From the NCBI GenBank assembly GCA_015680685.1, contig MNCI01021017.1:225207-289206 (forward strand): a stretch of DNA of 64,000 bases, in the 5' to 3' direction. Under the pieces are notes generated by a model that did no database searches, had not been told where the DNA came from, and saw only the letters and a program-made list of their open reading frames with translations. Made by a program: the position numbers and the translations under genes. Below are positions 1-9,899 of the stretch, in pieces. Source of the DNA: Gnetum montanum (Eukaryota > Streptophyta > Gnetopsida > Gnetales > Gnetaceae). Numbering within the stretch: position 1 is the first letter of the stretch; the number at the start of each line of letters is the position of its first letter.

Positions 1-120
1 AAGAACAAGAAAAATCAGAGAGATTCAGGCCCTGCACGTGACAAGGGTAAGGGGAAAATAANGACAAGAAAAAGCAGAGAGATTCAGGCCCTGCACGTGA
101 CAAGGGTAAGGGGAAAATAA
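1..120. repeat. Duplicated flanks around a single N (scaffold join)
   Basis: About 58 bases are present on both sides of the lone N at 62, nearly identical and in the same orientation. This is the signature of two overlapping contig ends joined without merging, so the duplication is probably an assembly artefact and not a biological repeat. Confidence 0.8.
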
Positions 121-680
121 CTATCTCCAATGAGGTTGTGGATTTGGATACAGACAATGACGATGGATGTGAGATCTACCAATATGACCATCCTAAGGGA
201 TGTTGCCCCATAATCTCACATCTACAAGAGTCTGGGGTGTTTGCACTCAATCCGAGACTCAACAGATGGCAGACACCTCAAAGGTTACCTAATCCTCAAG
301 GTAACCCAAGACTATTCCACCAACTGTTAACGTACTATCCAAGTGGAACTCCACCACAACCCATCAGGCAACATCAGTAGTGGCAACACCCACAGTCATG
401 GGGGATGCCACCATCAAGACAAAAATACCCTTACTGGAAACCAAACCCATATGGATACTATGTGTAGTATCTGGTTTCTCCAAGTGGCTCTATGGGTCAC
501 ATAACTCCCCAACGTCACTACCAAGTTTGGGAGTACTTTAGAAGGACTCCTTCTCCTCTGAGAGATGCTCCACATCCATACCATCCTCCTAACCCATCCA
601 CCTCTCTCACACCGTTAGTTCTAATACCTCTTGCTCCAACAATGCAAGGGAAACTCCCCACTCAACTGCAGTAACGTAAC
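121..680 (+). pseudogene. gag C-terminal part with zinc-finger-like motif (broken)
   Basis: The frame reads an acidic stretch, then CEIYQYDHPKGCCP, which aligns with the intact-looking finger CNICLYDHPKGQCP in the gag at 24597. That spacing is C-X2-C-X3-H-X4-C, one residue shorter than the classic CX2CX4HX4C knuckle and, from memory, typical of Athila-like gags. Here the second cysteine has become tyrosine. A Pro/Gln/Tyr-rich tail follows, interrupted by stops at about 378 and 465. It would have bound element RNA in the capsid. The copy is clearly non-functional. Confidence 0.65.
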
Positions 681-785
681 ACTATGAGAGTCGTAACCAT
701 TCAACCCGCTGCTGGTTCTAACAACTGCAAAAAGAGGAGACCTTTCTTCAGAATGAAAAGCCCACACAAGCTCTAACAACCACAA

Positions 786-1508
786 GTGGTTGAGTCTGTG
801 CATGCTCCTCCAAAAAATAAGGCTTCAGAGCTCCCTTTAGTCCAAAAACAGAGCTTAATGCATACGGTTATGTTAACACATACCGTAACCGACTGGATCA
901 AGGTAGGCCACCTTCCCAAGAAACTATTTGACCTTGGAAGTCCCTTAATCTACCTCCAAGTCATTGGGAACAAACCACATAAGGCTCTTCTTGACTTAGG
1001 TTCTGGAGTCAACTTAATATCACGAGAAATGTATCAAGCCTAGAACCTTCCCCAACTCAAGAAGAGCAACATTCAACTAGAGCTGGCTGACCAGTCCATC
1101 ACCATTCCCTTGGGATTAGTGGAGGACATCATTACCACTGTGTGTGGTTGGTCATACCTAGCTAATTTCCTGGTGATAGAAGTAAAAAATGATAAAGGGA
1201 ACTTCCCAATTATAATGGGAAGGGCATGGCTAAGCACAATAGAAGCATGCCTAGGAATTTGCAATCTTTCCTTGGAGATATCTAAGGTGAACATTTATGA
1301 AAAGATCAAGAAGAAGAAAGTTCCATGCATCACATACAGTGACTCATCGGGTGATGACATGGAGGAATGCTCAGCATCTCCTTCATGCAACAGGTGTGTC
1401 CTAGAAACTCTGAGACAAAGATGCCTATATGTAGCAACCACACAACAAGTGGACACCTCGTGGTTGATAGCTAATCGAAAGAGCAACCGACCAACATGCA
1501 TGGAATGA
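786..1508 (+). pseudogene. Ty3/gypsy aspartic protease (one in-frame stop)
   Basis: One frame runs through with a single TAG at 1041-1043. The minus-strand sister copy has tryptophan at that place, so the stop is TGG to TAG. The active-site region reads ALLDLGSGVNLISREMY, corresponding to the D-T/S-G-A loop of retropepsins. The flap/substrate half follows (LADQSITIPLGLVEDI), then the second hydrophobic motif FPIIMGRAWLSTIEACLGI. This order is that of plant Athila-like proteases, which would process Gag and Pol in the virus-like particle. No RT follows. Confidence 0.75.
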
Positions 1509-1724
1509 ACTGGGGGAACAAATCATGGCCATAGCGAAAGCATAAATACATTGGAATATGAGCGTCACCAACTTCCATCCCTTAATCTAAGAACATCAAT
1601 TGGGAGAAGTTGGACACTCCTAAGAAATTCAAACAGGTGCTCGTTATTTTGGATCTCTCCCTTTCCATTCAGTCATGGGGGAGATGGCCACCTATGCTAA
1701 TCATTTAGGGTCCTCAGTTCTTTT

Positions 1725-1892
1725 TAATTTTTGTTTTACACATTTTTTTACACATTTTTGTTTTACACATTTTTTTACACATTTTTTGTTTTACACATTT
1801 TTGTTTTACAATTTTTTTTAACTTTTCTTGTTTTTTTTACAACATCGTTATACTTTTTTATTTTGTGTTTGTATGTGTGTGTGTGTGTGTGT
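1725..1892. repeat. T-rich TTTTACACA minirepeats plus a TG microsatellite
   Basis: A low-complexity stretch built from repeated TTTTACACATTTTT words (about 1735-1830), followed by a (TG)n run at 1874-1892. It lies just after the protease and has no coding character. The ORF that crosses it (Phe/Tyr-rich) is a composition artefact. Confidence 0.85.
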
Positions 1893-1987
1893 TATCCACC
1901 TTGTAAGTTTGTCATTTAATAAGTGTTCTTCATGATGGTATGAACTATTTTTATATTGATTGCTAATGTTTGGTTTTTACCTTTAAG

Positions 1988-2260
1988 TCATGATGTTGAT
2001 ACTAGGGTATGTTTCTTTTGATATAGCAGGCAATGAGTCCACTTCATCCATTCGTCCACAAGTTTAGATGGTCTCTCTTGGCTTGGAAATGTACAATACT
2101 TTTCTAAATAAGAACTATAACGAATCGGTGACTGGGCATTTCTCAAACTACGAAAGAACTCAAGGATTGAAAAGGGTGTGACTTCAAGGGAACTTGATGC
2201 ATTTGTGTTGGCCGTTCTCTTGGGTGCTTGGATGTTTTCTTCTTGAGTTTTTTTTACCAT
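1988..2260 (-). other. Antisense ORF between protease and 3' LTR
   Basis: A 90-residue open frame on the strand opposite to the host element, starting at an ATG at 2260. It has ordinary amino-acid composition (for example EVTPFSILEFFRSLRNAQ) and no recognised domain. Antisense ORFs between the coding region and the 3' LTR are known in some plant Ty3/gypsy lineages, so it could be a remnant of one. It could equally be a chance ORF. No similarity to the longer antisense frame at 63459-64000 was visible by eye. Confidence 0.25.
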
Positions 2261-3619
2261 TTCAAAGTTACCTAATTATCGGGAAGCTGAGCAAATAAAA
2301 ATAACAAAGTCTTTGCATGGTGTGGTTCTCACGTATAAACACATAAAACTCAAAAAAAAAAACACTGTGAGAATTCAAAGCACACCCCTTAGATGAAATA
2401 ATCAGTTACACTACAAGCACTGGTTATGAAACTAAAATAAAAATATTCCCTCTAACTAAGGCCCTTCTCGCTTCCCATTCTCTCCTTCATTTCGTTGGAA
2501 TGGTGGTGGCTCTTTGGGGGATGCATTCTTATTACTTCAAGGGGATGGATTGGCCAAATGCATTAATGTGAAGTCACTGGATATGGTTTTTTTGAGGTCG
2601 AACTTGGAATAGGATCTACTAAGTCACATTAATCATTAACTACACAAGGGGCTATACACCACCTTGTTCTTGAGACTCCATTCCATTCTCTTCTCTCCAT
2701 CCTTCTCTCCATTGTTCACCTCATTGCCGGTTGTATCATTAGTGTATATCTTGGTAGATGCATTGTTTTCTTTTTGGTAAATTCATATGGTTAAGACTTT
2801 AATTCTTGTTCCACATGACATTCCTAGAGCCTATAGACTCTTTGAATGTGGGTTTGTCAAGGCATTAAGGGCATGAGCCTGCATTGGGGAGGACCCACTG
2901 ACATTCCTATTTGGTGTACCAGTTAAATTCTTTCCCTTAACATTTTTGCAATTAACTTTATTTTGTTCATTTCCATCTTGACATCCATTTCATTGATGTT
3001 ATAGTTGTCTCTTTTTCTTCATCTTTCTTATTCCTTTTCTTTTTCCATTCTCTCGCTACCGGAGGTTTGTGATTAGTCATGGGGGTATGGGGCCTAATTT
3101 TTTTGATTTTCTCCTTACCCCTACACCTTTGGTAGTCATTAATATTATATCTCCAGACCCATATCAGCCATACCACAACCTAGCCAATGGACCTTTCACC
3201 GAAGCAAGGTATCAACTATATTGAAATTCATTTACCCTTGCTAATATAAAGACTGTGTTGTGTGTGCAGATGGCAATCATACAACAATGAATTGGATCTG
3301 GAGAGAACACTTGGAATGGAGCAGTGCTAAAAGTAGTTATGCAAGGAGCAAGATCGATGGCATGCTTACGGATGGACAACGAAAGGCAAAATCTTGGCAT
3401 TGGCAGCAACAAAACTTCTTTCTCTCTTCTCTCTTAGCTACCAAATAAGGCCTGATGTCACATGTAATAAGGTGTTCATTCTTGTTGTCATGAACACTAG
3501 TTTTGTCTTGTCTTGTAATGATGATCCGTTCACATGTCATCCCATTAGTTCCATTTTGAGTCAATAATCCCATACCATCCCAATATTTTGTAAGGAACTT
3601 GAGGACAAGTTTTTATTCA
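2261..3619. other. Non-coding 3' region of the gag-protease element
   Basis: No RT, RNase H or integrase motif was found on either strand. Pyrimidine-rich tracts (3000-3060) and AT-rich DNA dominate. It ends with the words CTTGAGGACAAG at about 3598-3611, a sequence often seen just before the polypurine tract in plant Ty3/gypsy elements. Confidence 0.5.
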
Positions 3620-3631
3620 GTCATGGGGGTA
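3620..3631 (+). promoter_or_regulatory. Polypurine tract
   Basis: CAGTCATGGGGGTA lies directly before the LTR start TGATGGG. It would prime plus-strand DNA synthesis. CCATGGGGGTA also precedes the putative LTR start at 46404. Confidence 0.6.
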
Positions 3632-4486
3632 TGATGGGATGCGATATCATGCGATATCACATGGGCCATGATATTGCGTCTGCCACGATATCGCATCCCA
3701 CACGATATCGCATCATCCCCCACGATATCGTGTACGCAATATCGTGGTGGGCTATCAAATCTATAAATAAGAGGCGGCTCTCCCTTGTTTCAATTCTAAG
3801 CCTAGATCATAGCAAAACTCTAGCAGTTTGATCCCTCTAGAGATAGAATATTTTCCATGTGCTCGCAGTAGGAGCTCCAAAGTGAACGGATCTTTATTCG
3901 AGCAAATATTGTACCTGAACACATGTTTGTGTACGGTAATAAAGATAAAATTCTTGGATAAACCTTGCAGTGCATGGAATAGGCTAAATAGGATTTTATT
4001 TAATGTCATTTATTGTTTATCATTTAAATGCTTTATTAGCAATTAAATCTCTCTCAACCCTTCTCTCCTAGTTAAGTGCCTTAGTACAACCACTTCGAGC
4101 ACATGTGTTACTCTTGGTGATCCCAGCAATGATTAGCGTTTGGTAACCAAGGTTGCATTGGTTTAGGGTGTGAACGGTAAGTGGGAATGGATGTTGACGC
4201 TAGTTTAATTAAGGCTTAGTTAGTTAGTTAAAGTTAGTTAATTAGTCTCTTTACCCTTCACCTTATCAGCATAGGCGATAAAATAGAAAAGATATAAAAA
4301 TCACATACCTCAGACTTACTTAACCATACACCGTGACAAATACAAGTAAGTTTGGGAAGACAACGAATGATTAACCTTAAGTGTTCCATGAAGCGTGTAG
4401 GCACTTAGTCTACGGAGTTCGACCGCATCATGCATGCTACGCTCGTATTCGTATGGTTGAGTGTAGGGGTACCTTGCCACTCATCA
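3632..4486 (+). repeat. 3' LTR, GATATC family (copy a)
   Basis: Begins TGATG and ends CACTCATCA, sharing its end sequence (GAGTGTAGGGGTACC..GCCACTCATCA) with the LTRs at 23632-24465 and 34607-35445. Its U3 part (3640-3755) is packed with GATATC-centred palindromes. A TATA box CTATAAATAA follows at 3761-3770, so transcription would start about 30 bp further on. Length is 855 bp. The flank beyond the end is ATATA; the partner LTR is outside the window, so the target duplication cannot be tested. Confidence 0.85.
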
Positions 4487-5394
4487 ATATATTAACCTTG
4501 GCCATTAGTTAAAGAAGCACATTTAGGAATGGATCACTTGTCTTTCTAGTCTCAAAATCATTGGTAATCTTATCAAAGAAGTAGCTTTAGGTAGGTTTCA
4601 CATCTCTTTTGAATCACATAATAAGATTAGTTAAAGAGATCATAAGATTCTTAGAAGTAGCCTACCTTGAGGCATGGATCACATGTCTTTCCAAATGTAC
4701 CGTAAGAATGATTTCTTTAGATATTAATTAATTCTTTAAGTTTCTACTCTTACCATAGAAAGACATTTGAGCATTGATCTCATGCCTTTCTAGTAACATA
4801 ATAAGGAAACAATTGTATTCAAATAATATTTCCTAATAGAAACGAAAAACATAAGTGATAATGTATCAACATGTGAATAGTCGGGCCTATGGTTGAAGTC
4901 CAAGAAATCAACAAATTCCTTTAAACTTACACCCTTATCAAACCTCTCAATCTTTTCTCCTTTCATCAACATATATGCTCACAAGTTATTTTTAGTCTCA
5001 CATGTGATGAGGATGACATTGCTCCCATGATAAGGATCTCTTATTAATGGAAATAAAGAGATGACTGATATGATCTCATTACTTTTCATGCTTGGAAATG
5101 AACATCTAAAAATTATAAATACTTTCAACTAAGCATCAATGGTATCATTTTTGGTAATCAACCTACTTTATCTACTTTCTTTTTTTGCATTTGAAAGTGT
5201 CTTGAGCTACTTTTCTTCTACTCTATTTGGAAGCTTTGGTGTGCAATTGTTTTCTAGTAGCAAGAGCATCACTATGATCTTTCTTTAGGAGCATGTCACC
5301 TTTTAGCTATAGCTTCAAGAAAAAAGCTTTTAATGAAAGCTGAATAATTAATGCAAGCTAAAGACTTGGAGTGACTCCTATTTCAGATATGTTA
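4487..5394. other. AT-rich DNA, no recognised feature
   Basis: Repeated words such as 'ttgtctttctag..tcaaaatcattgg' and 'catgcctttctagtaa' at about 4540-4790 suggest a decayed short repeat. The only ORF of note (4790-4972, minus, 60 codons) shows no domain. Nothing else is supported. Confidence 0.3.
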
Positions 5395-5650
5395 CAAGAA
5401 TGGTGACTTAGATGATTTGAACATGTGCAAAGAAGATTAGACAATAAGCCTATAAATAAAGGTTCCTACATCACTATTCTAGGAAAGCCATCAGAAGGAA
5501 GATCAAAGAAGACATGGGAAAAATGATCAAATATGATTTGAAGAAACTACAAATAAATAAGGATTTAGTTTTTTATAAAGGTAGATAATAAAAAAGGACT
5601 CATGTAACCAAACCCATGTTGGTGGAACAAAGCTAGAATGATGATAATGA
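5395..5650 (+). pseudogene. LINE ORF2 C-terminal remnant
   Basis: Read across frames, this stretch gives the tail typical of plant LINE ORF2 proteins that ends in a basic block and a Thr-Trp motif: here EGRSKKTWEK, comparable to the usual GRPKKTW, followed by 'KRTHVTKPMLV'. Frameshifts and stops are present and no upstream RT lies on this strand nearby, so it is a 5'-truncated remnant, as LINEs usually are. Confidence 0.5.
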
Positions 5651-6316
5651 GTATTAATATATTTTTGTTTTGAAGGCTTAAGGATTATAAGCTTTTAGCT
5701 TTTGTTGCTATTTATTCATTTTTTGATTAATGTGTTCTTTTTCTTTTAAAGATAATTTTTTCCTTTTCTTTATATGAAACCTTTTAGTAAGAATTGAAAA
5801 CTTGTGAGGGTACTTACAATGAGAGGAAGGAAAAATCCTTTTCCTACCCTAGAGAAAAGGTTTTTCAGGATTAGTTGTAAGAACAAAAATATAAAATGTT
5901 ATTTCCAAAACCATTAAACATTTCCTATAGGTTCACTCTTTGTTGATATGTTGTACTTCGAATTTTTTAAATATTATTATTCATTCTTTTTAGTCCAACA
6001 CCCCACCCCTACCCCCTTTTTTTATAATTATTCCCTCACGAATTTGATAGCTTAGAATATAATTCCAATATTGAAAATGATTCATACAAACAATCAGAAG
6101 ATTTTTTAAACAATATCTACAAGATGATTCAAAGAAATTGTAAAATTATAAAAGAAAGTAAATGAATATTGTTATTTACTGTTTTCCATTTAAATGAAAA
6201 AAAGCATATGAAAAAATAGAAGATGAAAAAGAATTTGAAAAATATTCAAAAAATTAGAAAAGTATGAGAAATTATAAAATAATAAAGTGTAAAATAAAAA
6301 GGTAAAAATGCACTAA
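5651..6316. other. AT-rich intergenic DNA
   Basis: Poly-A/T-rich sequence with no open frame of interest on either strand. It abuts the protease remnant of the minus-strand element at about 6317, which suggests the end of that element was deleted or replaced here. Confidence 0.35.
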
Positions 6317-6510
6317 TTCTAGACAAATGTTGCTCTTCTTAAAAGGTGGTAGGTTCCAAGCCTTGTACATGTCATGAGAGATGAGATTAACTCTAGAACC
6401 AAAGTCTAGAAGAGCCTTGCATGGCTCATCTCCAATGATCTATACGTAAATAAGTGGACTTCTTGTATCAGATATTTTTGTGGGAAGATTGCTAGCCTTG
6501 ACCTAGTTAA
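6317..6510 (-). pseudogene. Aspartic protease fragment
   Basis: The minus frame reads ALLDFGSRVNLISHDMYKAW and then NLPPFKKSNICLEL, matching the protease at 786-1508 almost residue for residue. Upstream in the same frame is SPLIYV, also shared. The fragment stops just after the active-site half; the second half (GRxWL motif) is missing. It keeps the tryptophan that has become a stop in the first copy. Confidence 0.65.
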
Positions 6511-6922
6511 AAACAACATGAGTTAGCATTACAGTGTAAATCCTAGGTAGCACTTGGTTTGAAGAGCACTCAAAGGTGTTTGATGTAGAGGATGAGGGTG
6601 CTAGAGATGTAGGATGATCAACCAAACTAGCTTATGAGGGTTGAAGAGGACTCCTAAGTCAAAAGAAAGGTCTTTTTTTTATCGATTGTTTGAACCACTT
6701 GGCTAGAAAGCTAGTTGTGAATATATAGCCCTCGTAGCATTTCGTTGTTACGGCTATGGAGGAATCTCACCCTACATGGATGAAGCAAGAGGTAACATGC
6801 TTGAAGGTGGAGGTATGTGTGCAGATGGATGTAGAGGGTGGTATGGATATAGGTTTTCCCCTCAAGAAAATGGTGATGATGGTACTCTGGAGGGTAATAG
6901 TGATGTTGAAATAATGTATGAC

Positions 6923-7262
6923 NGGCCAGGAAGATTGCTGAAGAATCCAAGGAGAAAAATAGTGATCATAACCATAGATGGCAAAAAGAAGTTGAACGTG
7001 CCTATCAAAGAGGTAAGGGTAAAGCTGAAATAGTAGAGGAAGTTGTGGAAACCAACTCTGATAATGAAACTAATTGTGACATCTATCAATACGAACATCT
7101 AAAAGGTNCCAGAGTTGGTTTCCACAACTTCCTCTACTATTTCAGCTTTACCCTTACCTCTTTGATAGGCATGTTCAGCTTCTTTTTGCCATCTATGGTT
7201 ATGATCACTATTTTTCTCCTTGGATTCTTCAGCAATCTTCCTGGCCATTTGAAAATTTTCAT
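6923..7262. other. Inverted small contig between two single Ns
   Basis: The piece 6924-7107, bounded by Ns at 6923 and 7108, has about 150 bases that are the near-exact reverse complement of 7109-7260. Read on the minus strand, the piece would continue gag past 7109 into the finger region (CDIYQYEHLKG), where the sister gags have it. It therefore looks like a contig placed in the wrong orientation and overlapping its neighbour, not a natural palindrome. Confidence 0.8.
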
Positions 7263-8835
7263 CCAAAGACTCCCATAATTTGTCAACCTTTGCTGAAATA
7301 TTATAAACAAACTTTTGGATGGGCAAGGTTTTTCTGTTCACCACTTCATCAAGCAATGACTCCTCCTCATCACAAAATTGGACCTCCTGTTTCCTAATAG
7401 AAGGATCCCTATTATACTCCTATGCACTTTCCCTTTTTTGTAGCTCACCTTCTTCTTTTGCTACCTGCTCAATCAGCCTTTGGATATGATGAGCTCTTAG
7501 TTTAGACAATCTTCCTTGGGAATACACCTCAATGGTTCTTCTTGTTTTTGCTCTAAGCCCATCTATGATGTGGCAAAGTTGTTCCCTTTGAGAATAACTA
7601 TGGCTAGGGCATTGGTGTAAGAGTGAATAGTATCAACCCATGGCAACATCCAAGGGTTCATGTACCTCCTATTTCCAGCCTTGGATTTGCCTTCTTAGAT
7701 TAGACACTCTTGAGTCTGTCTAATATTTGTCATTAAATAACTCCAACATGGTACTATCTCTATGGATAGATTCCAGCTTTAAGGACCGATACCAACTTTC
7801 AGCTTCCTTGATAAGTGTCTTGGGGAAAAGCTTGAGTTTCTACCATTCATTCTCTATGTTCCGTAAGGCATAGACATCATGGAAAGCTTGTAGATGTGTT
7901 TGTGGATCAAAGTTGTATCCCCGCTTAAATCTTGGGATATTGTTCATGTTTAAGTGCTTGATCTAACTATCTTTCATAGGCCTTGTTGGAATTTTCACTA
8001 CCTCTACAATGTTGAGCATACTTTGAGTTTGAAATAAAGGTTCATCATCATCACTACATCGATGACACTGATGATGGTGTCGGCCACTCCTTTGATCTTG
8101 GTGGCCTTCATGGTCATTGTTGTCTCGTTGATCACCTTCATCACGATTGTTTTGATGGTGGCTTCTATGAGAACCATAAGATGAAGAGGAATGTTCAAAA
8201 TCAGATGAAGACGATGAAGAGGAAGGTGGACCACCACCACCATTGTGGTCTTTGCCACCATTTTTTTGCTTATTATGATCATTATCCTTAGATCCCTTGC
8301 TATTGTGATGCTTTCCTGGGTTCCTACCTTGGCTGTCACTTTTTCCTAAACCTAGTTAATGAATAGTGGATCATAGGTTCAAGTTCACACCCTCGTCACT
8401 AGTATTAGGGGATGAAGAATCTTCATGTTGACAACCTTCAGTAGGAGGATCCTCATTGTCATCTTGATTTAGTAGGAACAAGGGATTAGTATAATGTTTC
8501 CCATTTGTAGCCTCATGGAGTTTCTCTTGGCATTGATCTCGTTTGCCTTGTGTTTCAGTGGGATAGTAGTTTCAAGTGTCATAACTATTCACAACATATT
8601 CCTCATAAAGATTTGCTATTCCCAATTTCTTAAGAGTTTTAAACAGCATCCTAAACACAGATCTATTAGGAGGCAAGACGATGTTGCCCTCCATATCACG
8701 TCATCATAGTTGTTCATCCTAATGTAAGATGAAGGTGAATTTTGGCACAAACTCATCTAGTTGAGTATATATCACTTTGCACTCCTATGGAACCAGTGGT
8801 TTGACATCTTCACACTTGTGAGAAGAAGAAGACAT
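7109..8835 (-). pseudogene. gag of the minus-strand Athila-like element
   Basis: An ATG at 8835 opens the frame. The retrotransposon-gag domain lies at about 7400-8000 and aligns closely with the gag at 24597: blocks such as ERxMYHIIDGL / EQLCHIIDGLRAKTR, EPLDVAMG and LIEQVAKEEGE correspond. A His/Asp/Ser-rich segment (8010-8340, with many CCACCA/ATCATC repeats) precedes it. Several stops (for example at EWxKLKLFP) and frameshifts break the frame. It would form the particle core. The C-terminal finger falls in the inverted piece 6924-7107. Confidence 0.65.
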
Positions 8836-8972
8836 TTTGCAAAACAAAATAAAATTATTAGTGTGCTTTTATAATTCTATGTATAGTGGGAATGACATTG
8901 ATCTTGAGGTTCGTACAATGATATTAATGGTATTCACCTAAACCTAAATAACACATGTTTCAACAAACAAAG

Positions 8973-8990
8973 TCCCTAGCAATGGTGCCA
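8973..8990 (-). promoter_or_regulatory. Primer binding site, tRNA-Asp type (decayed)
   Basis: Minus-strand reading TGGCACCATTGCTAGGGA differs from the perfect site at 24467 (TGGCGCCGTTGCCGGGGA) at four positions, all G to A or C to T transitions, as expected from cytosine deamination. One base separates it from the LTR, as at 24466. Confidence 0.75.
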
Positions 8991-8991
8991 A

Positions 8992-9899
8992 TGATGAGCG
9001 GTGAGGTACCACTACACCCAACCATATGAATCAAAAAGCGTTCACATGTCATCTGGTCGAATTTCGTGGACTTTATCGTTTTCGATGCACTAGTCCTCTA
9101 GGAAGTGAATCTTTGTCTTAAGGTCAATTGTTATCTTCCCAATTACACTTGTGATGTACATTGGTATGCTTAAGTGTAATTGAGGCATTTGATTTTTATG
9201 GTTTTGGCACATAAAGAGAGATAAAGTGGTTAGATTAACTAATTTAATTTAACTAATCAACTAATGTCTAACTAGTCTTAACATAAGCTTCTAGTCCCAC
9301 TTTCCGTACATGTCCTGAACCCATGTATTCGTTGTTGGGCAACCAAGCATTACACTATTGAATGTCCTAAGCAATAACGCTACTGAGATTACCAAGCCAA
9401 TACATGTTATGCTCGAAGTGGTTGTACTTATGTGTGTAATCTATCTTGCTTAATGGCCTCATTAACTTAATTTCTGGAAAACATTTAATAAATAATTAGA
9501 AATATTTAACAAATAATTGAAAACATTAAGTGCATACATAAAATATTTAATCTATCTAGAATGCTACAAGGTTTATCAGAAAGCTCATCTTTATTGCTGC
9601 ACACATTATCATGCTTAAGTATAGTAGTGCTCGAATAAAGATCCGTACACTCAATGACTCTTCCTATGGGCACTTAAGAGGAAAATTCTAACTTTCAAAT
9701 GGAAAAACTACAGGAGCTTCACTGCAACTACAATCTTTAATGTCATAAATGCAGTTGGTAGATGCATATTTATAGCCAAAAATCAACATTGCGTCGATAG
9801 GGCCTCATCGACGTATGATAAGACACGTCAACTAGGCTTCATTGACGAGGCCCATTCGATGAGGCCTCATTAATGCAACCAACCGAAAGCAACTCATCA
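8992..9899 (-). repeat. 5' LTR, CGATGAGG subfamily
   Basis: 908 bp, plus-strand borders TGATGAG and CTCATCA. Minus-strand TATA box GGCTATAAATA at 9767-9777. Just upstream of it (9791-9870) sits a cluster of palindromes, including the perfect ATGAGGCCTCAT at 9859-9870. The R/U5 half resembles the GATATC-family LTRs (shared GAGTGTA and CACTCATCA words), but the U3 palindrome is entirely different. Confidence 0.8.

Larger units (their letters stand above)
1..4486 (+). mobile_element. Athila-like gag-protease LTR element, 3' part
   Basis: The end of a gag region (zinc-finger-like motif at about 186-225), a retroviral-type aspartic protease (786-1508), about 2.1 kb without any RT or integrase, a purine-rich tract, and a 3' LTR ending at 4486. 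The 5' end lies outside the window. Only 2.1 kb separates protease from LTR, and the DNA there shows no polymerase motif, so this copy looks non-autonomous (a TR-GAG type layout) or deleted. The same gag-protease class recurs at 6317-9899 (minus) and 23632-26430 (plus), also without RT. Assignment to the Athila side of Ty3/gypsy rests on the gag finger spacing, the protease motifs and the tRNA-Asp primer sites of the sister copies. Confidence 0.75.
6317..9899 (-). mobile_element. Athila-like gag-protease element, minus strand, 5' part
   Basis: From right to left: 5' LTR (8992-9899), tRNA-Asp-type primer site (8973-8990), gag (8835 down to about 6711) and a protease fragment (6317-6510). RT and integrase are absent, and the 3' LTR was not found. 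The LTR belongs to a subfamily distinct from the GATATC LTRs but shares the TGATGAG..CTCATCA ends. A scaffold inversion disturbs 6923-7262. Confidence 0.7.

Noticed and set aside
1731-1919. Phe/Tyr-rich 62-codon ORF resembling a membrane peptide
   Set aside because: Pure consequence of TTTTACACA minirepeats and the TG microsatellite.
7045-7278. 77-codon plus ORF crossing the N at 7108
   Set aside because: Created by the inverted contig; the second half is the reverse complement of gag.
8004-8339. 111-codon minus-strand ORF rich in Met, Ile and Val
   Set aside because: It lies in another frame of the gag N-terminal segment, which reads His/Asp/Ser-rich in the correct frame; composition follows the ATC/CCA repeats.
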